Shown here: positions 34,481 through 42,173 of the stretch, in pieces
Numbering within the stretch: the stretch's first letter is position 1
Layout: each line of letters starts with the position of its first letter
Assembly (NCBI GenBank): GCA_044867785.1
Contig: JBIOVM010000053.1
Location: 1-64,000, forward strand
Source: DASRDR01 sp044867785
Lineage (GTDB): Bacteria > Methylomirabilota > Methylomirabilia > Rokubacteriales > DASRDR01
Length of the DNA: 64,000 nt
Direction of reading: 5' to 3'
Translations under genes and position numbers: made by a program
Notes under the pieces: generated by a model
Database searches by the model: none
Told to the model about the DNA's origin: nothing
The model's input: the letters and a program-made list of their open reading frames with translations, nothing else

Positions 34481-35638
34481 ATGACCGCCCCGTTCGATTG
34501 TACCGAGTACGCGTCTCGGCTCCGGCGCACCCGCGCGGCGATGCGCGACGCTGGCCTCGACGCCCTGCTGGTCTTCCACCAGGAGCACATGTTCTACCTG
34601 GCCGGCTACGACCAGATCGGGTACTGGGTCTACCAGGTGCTCATCGTGCCCGCCGCCGACGAGCCCATGACCGCCGTGGTCCGCAAGGTGGACGAGCTGC
34701 TCGTCCGCGACGGCGGCATCGTCGAGGACGTCCGCGTGTGGCTCGACGACACGAGGCGGGATCCGGCCCAGCAGACCGCCGACGTCCTGGCCGAGCGACG
34801 GCTGCTCCGCGGCAAGCGCCTTGGCATTGAGCGGAAGAGCCACGCCCTCCTCCCGTACTACTACGACCTCCTGCGGGCGGCCCTCGCGGGCGCCGAGCTG
34901 GAGGATGCCTCCGACCTCATCACCGAGCTGCGGGTCATCAAGTCGCCGGCGGAGATCGCCTACATGCGGCGGGCGGGCGAGGTGATGGACGCCGGGGTCC
35001 GGGCGGCCTGGGAGACGCTCCGCCCGGGGGTGCGCGAGTGCGACGTCCACGCCGCCGTGGCGGCCGCGATGTACCGAGCGGGGGGCGAGCACCCGTCGGT
35101 CGCGCCGCCCATGGGCACCGGCCCCCGGACCCTCACCCAGACCCACGGAGCGGCGACGACCCGCGAGGTTCGCGCCGGCGATCCGTTCCTCCTCGAGGTC
35201 GGCGGCTGCGTCCGCCGATACCACGCCGTCTGCATGCGCACGGCGTCCGTGGGTCCGCCGGGGGACCGGACGCGGTCGATGCACGACGCGATCCGCGCGG
35301 CGACCGACGCCGGCCTCGCCGCGATCCGGCCCGGCGTCCCGACGCCGGACGTCGCGCGGATCGTTCACGGCACCCTCGCCCGTCACGGCTACTCGCGCCG
35401 CGGCCAGCACGTCGGCTACGGGATCGGCCTCGGCTACCCGCCGACCTGGATCGACAGCCTTCGCATCAAGGAGACGGATCCCCACGTGCTCCGCGAGGGG
35501 ATGACCTTCCTCTTCCACGCCGGCCTTCTCGCACCGGAGGGCGACGTCTACGTGGCGCTCGGCGATCCTGTCCTGGTCACGGCCGCCGGGTACGAACGGC
35601 TCACCCGGCTGTCCCGCGAGCTCACGGTGATCCGGTGA
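34481..35638 (+). CDS. M24 family protein, creatinase/ectoine-hydrolase-like
   Basis: A 385-residue pita-bread-fold protein: N-terminal creatinase domain (about residues 1-140) and C-terminal M24 domain. The metal positions expected in Xaa-Pro peptidases are not acidic: the strand reads FLLEVGGCVRRYHAVCMRTA where peptidases have D-x-G and a second Asp. The segment GTGPRTLTQTHG (His near 227) and GYGIGLGYPPTWID match creatinase and ectoine hydrolase relatives that work without a metal pair. I therefore favour hydrolysis of a guanidino or amidino compound, not a peptide bond. The Shine-Dalgarno GAGGAGTGAG is good. It follows the importer operon by 13 bases and overlaps the next gene (GTGA). Confidence 0.87.
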   Translation: MTAPFDCTEYASRLRRTRAAMRDAGLDALLVFHQEHMFYLAGYDQIGYWVYQVLIVPAADEPMTAVVRKVDELLVRDGGIVEDVRVWLDDTRRDPAQQTADVLAERRLLRGKRLGIERKSHALLPYYYDLLRAALAGAELEDASDLITELRVIKSPAEIAYMRRAGEVMDAGVRAAWETLRPGVRECDVHAAVAAAMYRAGGEHPSVAPPMGTGPRTLTQTHGAATTREVRAGDPFLLEVGGCVRRYHAVCMRTASVGPPGDRTRSMHDAIRAATDAGLAAIRPGVPTPDVARIVHGTLARHGYSRRGQHVGYGIGLGYPPTWIDSLRIKETDPHVLREGMTFLFHAGLLAPEGDVYVALGDPVLVTAAGYERLTRLSRELTVIR

Positions 35639-37218
35639 CGTTCGATCTGGTGCTCGCGGGCGGCACTGTGGTCGACGGCACCGGCGCCCCTCCCTTCCGC
35701 GCCGACGTCGGCGTGACGGGGGAGAGCATCGGCGCCGTCGGCCAGCTGGGCGAGGCCGAGGGGGCGCGGGTGATCGACGCGACCGGCCTGGTCGTGGCGC
35801 CCGGTTTCATCGATCCCCACACCCACGCCGAGGGGGCGCTCCTGACCGATCCCCAGCACGCGATGGGACTGCGCCAGGGCATCACCACCGAGCTACTCGG
35901 GATCGACGGCATGTCCTACGCGCCGCTCTCGGCGCCGAACTACCGGCTGTACCGCCGTTGGCTGGCGGGCCTGCTCGGCGAGCCCCCCGAAGAGCTTGAC
36001 ATGTCGAGCGTCGCCGCCTTCCGCCGCCACTACCATCGGCGGACCGCCGTCAATACCGCCTACCTGGTCCCGTTCGGCACGGTCCGGCTGGAGGTCCTCG
36101 GGTTCCGGGACGCGCCGCTCCGGGGCCGCGAGCTCGACGCGGCCCGCCGCCTGGTGGAGTCCGGCCTCGAGCAGGGCGCGGTGGGCTTCTCGAGCGGCTC
36201 CAAGTACTATCCCGGCCCCTGGGGGGACACCGAAGAGCTGGTGGCGCTGTGCGAGCCGGTGCGAGCCGCCGGGGCGGTCTACATGTGCGAGCCGCGGACG
36301 GCGAACCTGGAGCGGGCGCACGGGGGGAGCGGCGTGGCCGAGGCGCTGGAGGTCGCGCGGCGCACGGGCGTCCGGCTCCACTTCGCCCACTACCGGACGG
36401 CGCCCGAGACCGCGGGGCGCCTCGACCTGCTCATGCGGCTCATCGACCCGGTCCGCGCGGACGGCCTCGACGTCACCTTCGACGTCTACCCGTACCCCAG
36501 CGGCAGCTCCATTCCGGTGAGCTACCTGCCTGGCTGGGCCCAGGAGGGCGGCCCCGACATCATCCTTCAGCGGCTCGCCGACCCGGACGACCGCCGGCGG
36601 ATCGCGCAGGCGATCGACGAGGACCGGTCGATTCCGCTGGCGCAGCTCGTCTGCTCCTACGCGGGCACCGACCGGACGCTGGAAGGGATGAGCCTGGTCG
36701 ACCTCGCCGGCCGGCGGGGCGGCACGCCCGGACAGGTGCTGTGCGACCTCTTGCTCTCGGAGCGGTTGGCACTCGGACACGTGACGGCGCCGCCGCGGAG
36801 CGTCGCCCTCTGGCGACAGGTCGACCGGGACTGCATGGAATTGCTCGCGCGGCCCGACTACATGGTCTGCAGCGACATCACACCGGCCGGCCGCTTCCCA
36901 CACCCCCGCTCCTACGGGGCCTTTCCGCGAGTTCTCGGCCGCCTGCGCCGGGACGTGGGCGGCCTCTCGCTGGAGGCCGTCGTCCACCGGATGACCGACC
37001 GGCCCGCGCGACGCTTCGGCCTGCGCGGCCGGGGCCGCGTCCAGCGAGGGTACTTCGCCGACCTGGTCGTGTTCGATCCCGACCAGGTCATCGACACCGC
37101 CACCTACGACGATCCCTGCCAGTTCCCGGTCGGCATTCCGTTCGTGGTGGTGAACGGCCAGGTGGCGGTGGACCGTGAGCGTCCGACCGGCGTGCTGGCC
37201 GGTCACGCCGTGCCGTAG
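35635..37218 (+). CDS. D-aminoacylase-like amidohydrolase
   Basis: A 527-residue amidohydrolase of the N-acyl-D-amino-acid deacylase family. Seen: N-terminal sandwich, GFIDPHTHAEG with the HxH pair, LHFAHYR with a conserved His, and SDITPAGRFPHPRSYGAFPRVLG with the catalytic Asp. One position differs: where relatives have THMR, this reads CEPR, so an expected His is replaced by Glu. The C-terminal GYFADLVVFDP is typical. The GTG start at 35635 overlaps the M24 stop; the frame running back to 35038 lies inside the M24 gene. Likely substrate: N-acyl or N-carbamoyl amino compounds imported by the neighbouring transporter (inference). Confidence 0.9.
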   Translation: MTFDLVLAGGTVVDGTGAPPFRADVGVTGESIGAVGQLGEAEGARVIDATGLVVAPGFIDPHTHAEGALLTDPQHAMGLRQGITTELLGIDGMSYAPLSAPNYRLYRRWLAGLLGEPPEELDMSSVAAFRRHYHRRTAVNTAYLVPFGTVRLEVLGFRDAPLRGRELDAARRLVESGLEQGAVGFSSGSKYYPGPWGDTEELVALCEPVRAAGAVYMCEPRTANLERAHGGSGVAEALEVARRTGVRLHFAHYRTAPETAGRLDLLMRLIDPVRADGLDVTFDVYPYPSGSSIPVSYLPGWAQEGGPDIILQRLADPDDRRRIAQAIDEDRSIPLAQLVCSYAGTDRTLEGMSLVDLAGRRGGTPGQVLCDLLLSERLALGHVTAPPRSVALWRQVDRDCMELLARPDYMVCSDITPAGRFPHPRSYGAFPRVLGRLRRDVGGLSLEAVVHRMTDRPARRFGLRGRGRVQRGYFADLVVFDPDQVIDTATYDDPCQFPVGIPFVVVNGQVAVDRERPTGVLAGHAVP

Positions 37219-37230
37219 GGGCTCCGGACG

Positions 37231-38451
37231 ATGAACCGCGAGGCGATCGCCCGAGCCGCCGCCGCGGCGGTCGACGAGCCGGGGCTCGTCGCGCTGCTCT
37301 CCCGCATGGTCAGGATCCGCAGCTACTCCGCCGGCGGGGAGGAGGGGCGGATCGCCCGCTTCATGGCCGACGAGCTCGCCGCCCTCGGGCTCGAAGTCAC
37401 GCTCCAGGAGGTGCAGCCGGCGCGCCTGAACTGCGTGGGCCGCTGGCCGGGCACGGGCGGCGGCCTGAGCCTCATGCTCAACGGACACCTCGACACGAAC
37501 CCCGCGGGCGAGGGGTGGACGTGCGACCCGCTCGGCGGCGAGACGGACGACCGGTTCGTGTACGGCATCGGCGTCTCGAACATGAAGGCCGCCGACGCCG
37601 CGTACGTCGCCGCCATGCAGGCCGTCCAGCGGACTGGCGTCCGGCTCCGGGGCGATGTGGTGCTGGCGTTCGTGGTGGGGGAGCTGCAGGGCGGGGTCGG
37701 CACCGTGCACCTCCTCCGCCAGGGTGTCCGCGCCGACCGGTTCGTGGTGGGGGAGCCGACCGACCTGGCCGCGCTGACGCTCCACGCGGGCTCGCTCGAG
37801 TACGAGCTCGTGACGCGCGGGCGCACGCGTCATCTCTCCAAGATGGAGGAGGGAGTTGACGCCATCGAGCACATGGTCCGGGCAATGCAGGCGCTCCGGG
37901 CGATGTCCTTCAGCGGCCCCGACCGGCCCGAGTACCGGGGTCTGCGCCGGCTGGCGATCGGCGTGATCCAGGGAGGGCTCGGGCCCGAATACCACGACTG
38001 GCGGCCCTCGCTCCTCGCCGACCGCTGCCGGATCCGCTTCGCGGTGCGCTACGGGCCCGGTCAGACGCCGGAGTCGGTCGAGGCCGACATTGAGACCGTC
38101 CTCGACGGGCTGCGCCGGGCCGATCCCGTCTTCGCGGCCGAGCTGTGTCCGAACCGCGGCCCGCATCGCCTGGTGATGGAGCCGTTCGAGGTCCTGCGCG
38201 ACGCCGACATCGTTGGCACCGTGGTCGAGGCCCACCGCGCGGAGCTCGGGAAGGACCCGCCGGTGGGGGCCATCGCGCCCTACAGGTTCTACGGCACCGA
38301 CGCCGCCCACCTGGCGCGCGCGGGCATGCTCGGCCTCGTGTACGGGCCGGGCGGCAAGTACAACACCATGCCGGACGAGCGGGTGGAGATCCGCGACGTC
38401 TGTGCCGCCGCGCGGGTGTACGCGCGGACCATCGTCGCCACGTGCGCGTGA
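37231..38451 (+). CDS. M20-family hydrolase homologue with altered metal site
   Basis: A 406-residue protein of the ArgE/DapE/M20 family. The first ligand pair GHLDT (His 86, Asp 88) and GEPTD (Glu 175) are kept. The bridging Asp position is Asn (GVSNMKA, residue 117), the DEE motif reads GEL (150-152), and the C-terminal His position is Thr (YNTMPDER). So at least three expected metal or catalytic contacts are changed, although the sequence is otherwise intact. It may be a non-hydrolytic binding protein or use a different mechanism. It lies 12 bases after the D-aminoacylase-like gene and 26 before the variant ureohydrolase. Confidence 0.88.
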   Translation: MNREAIARAAAAAVDEPGLVALLSRMVRIRSYSAGGEEGRIARFMADELAALGLEVTLQEVQPARLNCVGRWPGTGGGLSLMLNGHLDTNPAGEGWTCDPLGGETDDRFVYGIGVSNMKAADAAYVAAMQAVQRTGVRLRGDVVLAFVVGELQGGVGTVHLLRQGVRADRFVVGEPTDLAALTLHAGSLEYELVTRGRTRHLSKMEEGVDAIEHMVRAMQALRAMSFSGPDRPEYRGLRRLAIGVIQGGLGPEYHDWRPSLLADRCRIRFAVRYGPGQTPESVEADIETVLDGLRRADPVFAAELCPNRGPHRLVMEPFEVLRDADIVGTVVEAHRAELGKDPPVGAIAPYRFYGTDAAHLARAGMLGLVYGPGGKYNTMPDERVEIRDVCAAARVYARTIVATCA

Positions 38452-38477
38452 CGGCCGGCGGCCGCCGGGAGGCCTGA

Positions 38478-39488
38478 GTGACCGAGCGCTTCGTGTCCAA
38501 GTTCAGCCAGATCCGCGGCTTCGAGATTCCCGTTCTCCGCGACGGGGTGCCGAGCTTCCTCGGCGTTCCCCTGGCGCGCACGCCCGCCGACCTGGCCGGG
38601 GCCGATGCCGCGATCATCGGCATTCCCTATGACCGTCCGGCGACGGCGGGGCGAGGCGCCGGCGACTGGGCCGGCTACCGCGAGGCGCCCGCCCACGTGC
38701 GCCAGCGCTCGCTCCGGTATGCGGGCTACCTCCCCGAACTCGACCTCGACGTCTTTGAGCACGCGCGACTGGTCGACTACGGGGATGCCGAGATCGAGCC
38801 GGACGTGGACCGCTCGATCGCCAACATCGCCCGCAAGGTGCGGGAAGTGATCGAGGCCGGCGCCCGGCCGATCACGATCGGGGGGTTCTCGCCGTGCGCC
38901 TCGTACGCGGTCATCAAGGGGGTCGCCGAGGCGACCTCGGGCCGGGTCGGCGTGCTGAGCCTGGACGCCCACGGCGACTGCCTGGACGCCGAGTACGGCC
39001 CGAACGGGAACCGAGCGCCGGGCTCGGCGACCTGGCAGGCCCGGATGTGGGAACACTTCAAGAACGTCGACCCGACCCATCACGTGGAGATCGGGATGCG
39101 CGGGCCCCGCAACGTTCGCGCTCAGGCCCACGCCTACCGCCAGCGAGGCGGGCGCCTGGTGACGGCGGCCGAGGTGCGCCGCCGGGGGATCGACGCGGTC
39201 TGCGTGGAGGGGCTCCCTCGCGTCTTCGACGGGGCGACGCGGACGTGGTGCCATCTTGACATGGACGTCCTCGACATCGGCGCCGTCCCCGACTGGGGTG
39301 ACGAGCCGCTGGGGCTCTCGGGCTGGGACGTCGTGACTGCGGTCCACGAAGCGGGGAAGGGCGGGCTCGATGCCCTCTCCTTCGTCTACGTGGCACCGCG
39401 CTCCGCGGGGATCGCCGCGATGGTCAGCTACGTCGTCGTGTACCTCCTCGCCGGTTGGATCCTCGGCGGCCGCCTGCGGCCGCGGTGA
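38478..39488 (+). CDS. Ureohydrolase-family protein with variant metal site
   Basis: A 336-residue arginase/agmatinase-family protein starting with GTG. The DAHGD motif (163-167) and the DMDVLD motif (Asp 261, Asp 263) are present, but the first motif reads GGFSPCASY (135-143) where active members have GGDHS/T, so the metal-binding His is missing. The region after DMDVLD (PDWGDEPLGLS) also departs from the usual PGTGTPEPGG. Overall length and fold segments (IIGIPYDRP, QRSLRYAGY) are intact. It may use a single metal or a different substrate; formiminoglutamase-like activities are alternatives. It ends the plus-strand block that begins at 26725 and is convergent with the M28 gene. Confidence 0.87.
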   Translation: MTERFVSKFSQIRGFEIPVLRDGVPSFLGVPLARTPADLAGADAAIIGIPYDRPATAGRGAGDWAGYREAPAHVRQRSLRYAGYLPELDLDVFEHARLVDYGDAEIEPDVDRSIANIARKVREVIEAGARPITIGGFSPCASYAVIKGVAEATSGRVGVLSLDAHGDCLDAEYGPNGNRAPGSATWQARMWEHFKNVDPTHHVEIGMRGPRNVRAQAHAYRQRGGRLVTAAEVRRRGIDAVCVEGLPRVFDGATRTWCHLDMDVLDIGAVPDWGDEPLGLSGWDVVTAVHEAGKGGLDALSFVYVAPRSAGIAAMVSYVVVYLLAGWILGGRLRPR

Positions 39489-39507
39489 CGAGCGGCCCGA
39501 GGGCCGG

Positions 39508-40779
39508 TCACCGAGCGCGCGCGGCGGCGATCGGCCCCGGCCAGTCGAGGGCCTGCCGGAGGAGCTCCGCCGCGACCAGGGTAGCGGCCTTGAGGGCCGT
39601 CAGCGAGACCTTGTCGCGCGTGTCGGCCGCCGTCAGCACGTAGCGCGGCGGGGCGAGCGGGTCGTCGAACCCGCCGAGGAGCCGAAGCGCGGGAATCCCG
39701 GCGGCGGCGAAGCTCGCGTGGTCGCTGTTCGCCATGAGCGGGAGGACGGTCCGGAGCTCCATCGCGGTCTCCCGCGCCACGCGACCGACCCAGTCGTCGA
39801 GCTCGGCGAAGCCGCTGACCAGCGCCGTGAGCGAACTCCCGCCGCCCACCAGGGTGTCGAGGTTCAGGTTGAGCGCGATCGCTGCGCGCTGGGCGGCGGA
39901 GAGCTCCGCCACGTAGCGCTCCGAGCCATAGAGCCCCCACTCCTCGACCGTGAACAGCACCGCCCGGAGCCCCCGGCGGCACGACGGGACCGCCGGGCCC
40001 AGGGCGCGCACGAGCTCGAGGACGGCCGCGACGCCGGTGGCGTTGTCGAGCGCGCTCTCCGCCAAGTCGTGGCCGTCGTAGTGAGCGGACAGGACCACCC
40101 ACTCGTCGATGCGGCCCGGGATCTCGAGGATCAGGTTCCGCGCCTCGGCCGGCTCCCGCCGGACGTCCACCTCCAGCCGCGCCCGCCCTCGCCGGGTCAG
40201 CGCGGCCGCGCTCTCGAGACAGACGCCCGCCGCCGGGATGTCGCCGGTCTCCCCACGACCCGAAGAGCCCGTCACGAGCACGCCGCCCGGAAGCGGCGAG
40301 GCGATCAGGAACCCGGCCGCGCCCCGATCGCGGGCCCACTGGTACTTTCGCCGGCGGTGGATGGTCCCCGCGGCGAACGGATACTCGTGGCGCACCAGCA
40401 CGAGCCGGCCCCCGATCCGGGGGCCCGCCGCCTCGAAGGCTTCCGGCGTGCCCCGGCCGAGGTCGAGCACCTCGGCCTCGAGCCCGCCGCGCGGCGTCGG
40501 GGGCGACCAGACCAGCGAGTGGGCGCGGAGCAGCGGCGCGTCGGCGCCGCCGGCCACCGCGAGCGTCGTGCGCTCCCGCCCCCAGCCCGGGTACGTCACG
40601 CGGTGCTCGGCGACCCGCGCGCCCGGCGCGGCCGCAGCCAGGCGCTCGCGGAGCAGCGCGCACGCCCTGGCCTCGCTGGGGGTTCCGGCGAACCGCCCGC
40701 CGCAGTCGGCCAGGGCGTGAAAGTCCTCCGCCAGCTGCGTCGACTGCCAGATCCCGGCGAGGGCCGCGGCGTGGGACAC
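39508..40779 (-). CDS. M28-family peptidase homologue
   Basis: A 423-residue protein of the M28 aminopeptidase family with a PA-like insert (about residues 100-210). Metal motifs: SAHYDGHD (His, Asp), ALDNATG (Asp), EEWGLYGS (catalytic and metal Glu), and NLNLDTL plus NSDHASF. The last ligand, usually His in HTxxDTxDK, is Leu here (YVLTAADTRDK). No signal peptide is evident, so it appears cytoplasmic. It starts 7 bases after the stop of the M20 gene upstream on the same strand, forming a two-gene operon in opposite orientation to the surrounding block. Probably hydrolyses N-terminal or amino-acyl amide bonds, if active. Confidence 0.88.
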   Translation of the reverse strand: MSHAAALAGIWQSTQLAEDFHALADCGGRFAGTPSEARACALLRERLAAAAPGARVAEHRVTYPGWGRERTTLAVAGGADAPLLRAHSLVWSPPTPRGGLEAEVLDLGRGTPEAFEAAGPRIGGRLVLVRHEYPFAAGTIHRRRKYQWARDRGAAGFLIASPLPGGVLVTGSSGRGETGDIPAAGVCLESAAALTRRGRARLEVDVRREPAEARNLILEIPGRIDEWVVLSAHYDGHDLAESALDNATGVAAVLELVRALGPAVPSCRRGLRAVLFTVEEWGLYGSERYVAELSAAQRAAIALNLNLDTLVGGGSSLTALVSGFAELDDWVGRVARETAMELRTVLPLMANSDHASFAAAGIPALRLLGGFDDPLAPPRYVLTAADTRDKVSLTALKAATLVAAELLRQALDWPGPIAAARAR

Positions 40780-40786
40780 GGGCGCC

Positions 40787-41986
40787 TCAGCCCAGCACGT
40801 CGTGGATGAGCCGCGCGTAGACGGCGGTCCCCGTCGCCACGTCCTCGAGATCGACCGACTCGTCCGCCATCCCCGAGGCGCTGTAGAAACGCGGCTCGTC
40901 GGGCGCGGTCCGCCGGTAGGGGCCGAACATCGCCGTCGGGATCCCGGCCTCGATCAGGAAATGTGCATCCTCGAACCCGGCGGTCGCCGCGATCGCCGCC
41001 TCGCGGCCCGTCACCGCGCGATGGGCGCGGCGGCACGCCGCCACGATCGGCGCATCGGGAGCGATCTCGCCCGGCGGGACTCGCATGATCTCCCGCACCC
41101 GGTACTCGAACGGCTCGGGATCGGCGGCCCGCACGGCGGCGCACAGCGCCTCGATCTCGGCGCGGGCGGTGTCGAGCGACTCTCCGGGCACCAGGCGCCG
41201 GTCGAGCTCGATCGTCGCGCGGTCCGCGACCAGGTTGAACTTCGTCCCGCCGCGGATCGTCCCGAGGTTGATCGTCGGGGCCGGCAGGAGCGGATGCGTC
41301 CGGGAGGCCAGGCGCGGGACGAGCTCGTCCTCTAGGGCGCGCACGATGCGCGCGGCCTTGCTGATCGCGTTGACGCCGAGCCAGGGCCGGCCGCCGTGGG
41401 CGGACCGGCCGCGCACCTCGATCTCGAGCCACAGGGCCCCCCGGTGGGCGACGCGCACCGCGTCGCCGGTGGGCTCGCAGACCACGCCGCAATCCGCGCG
41501 GATCAGCCCCGCACGGACGAGGAAGCCGGTGCCCAGGTGCCCGCCCGAGACCTCGTCGGCGACCGCGGTCACGAGGAGATCGCCTGCCAGACGAGTCCCT
41601 GTCCGGCGGACCATTTCGATGGCGAACACCATCGAGGCCAGGCCGGCCTTCATATCCATGACTCCCTGCCCGTAGAGCCGGGTACCCTCGCGCTCGCCCG
41701 CGAACGGGTCGCGGGTCCAGTCCGTGCCCGGCGGCTGGACGTCCATGTGGCCGTTAAGGAGCAGGGTGGGGCCCCGGCCGGAGCCGACGAGGTGCGCGAC
41801 GACGTTCGGGCGGCCCGGCGCCGACTCTACGATGCGGCCGTCCAAGCCCAGCCGCCGGAGCTCGTCGAGGATCAGGGTCGCTACCGGACCCTCGTTCCCC
41901 GGGGGGTTGACGCTCGGAGCTCGGACGAGCGCCCGGAGGAAGTCGGCGAGCGCGTCGAGATCGAGCGGTCGGCTCACGGACGGCAT
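40787..41986 (-). CDS. M20-family hydrolase (ArgE/DapE-like)
   Basis: A 399-residue M20 protein. GHMDV (His 80, Asp 82), GVMDMKAG (Asp 111) and CEPTG (Glu 171) match the co-catalytic zinc site. The DEE motif is DEV (144-146), keeping the catalytic Glu but not the second Glu, and the C-terminal segment SGMADES lacks the usual His. The dimerisation-domain segment GRSAHGGRPWLGVNAI is typical. The ATG at 41986 is chosen; the frame extends to 42775 but only antisense to the next gene. It is divergent from the binding-protein gene at 42174, sharing a 187-base intergenic region. Confidence 0.88.
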   Translation of the reverse strand: MPSVSRPLDLDALADFLRALVRAPSVNPPGNEGPVATLILDELRRLGLDGRIVESAPGRPNVVAHLVGSGRGPTLLLNGHMDVQPPGTDWTRDPFAGEREGTRLYGQGVMDMKAGLASMVFAIEMVRRTGTRLAGDLLVTAVADEVSGGHLGTGFLVRAGLIRADCGVVCEPTGDAVRVAHRGALWLEIEVRGRSAHGGRPWLGVNAISKAARIVRALEDELVPRLASRTHPLLPAPTINLGTIRGGTKFNLVADRATIELDRRLVPGESLDTARAEIEALCAAVRAADPEPFEYRVREIMRVPPGEIAPDAPIVAACRRAHRAVTGREAAIAATAGFEDAHFLIEAGIPTAMFGPYRRTAPDEPRFYSASGMADESVDLEDVATGTAVYARLIHDVLG

Positions 41987-42046
41987 TGTACGGCGCGCGG
42001 ACGGCCACCGGACGGCGCTGGCGGCGGCGGATGACGCGACCTCGTC

Positions 42047-42076
42047 TTGACACCGGCGTCGCTCTCGGCCTACGGT
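42047..42076 (+). promoter_or_regulatory. Putative sigma-70 promoter of the second complete Dpp operon
   Basis: A perfect -35 TTGACA (42047-42052), 18-base spacer and TACGGT (42071-42076, 3 of 6) lie in the divergent region, about 98 bases before the binding-protein start at 42174. Confidence 0.4.
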
Positions 42077-42173
42077 GGTCCGGCGTCCGGCCCGACGGCA
42101 ACGAGACCGGCGTCTCGTGTCGCGGGCTACCGTCAACCCGCCGCCCTGGCGTCGGAACAGAGGAGGTTCCTCC

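Noticed and set aside
32149..34590. Long minus-strand open frame (813 codons)
   Set aside because: Antisense to the fused ABC ATPase, which has complete Walker and signature motifs.
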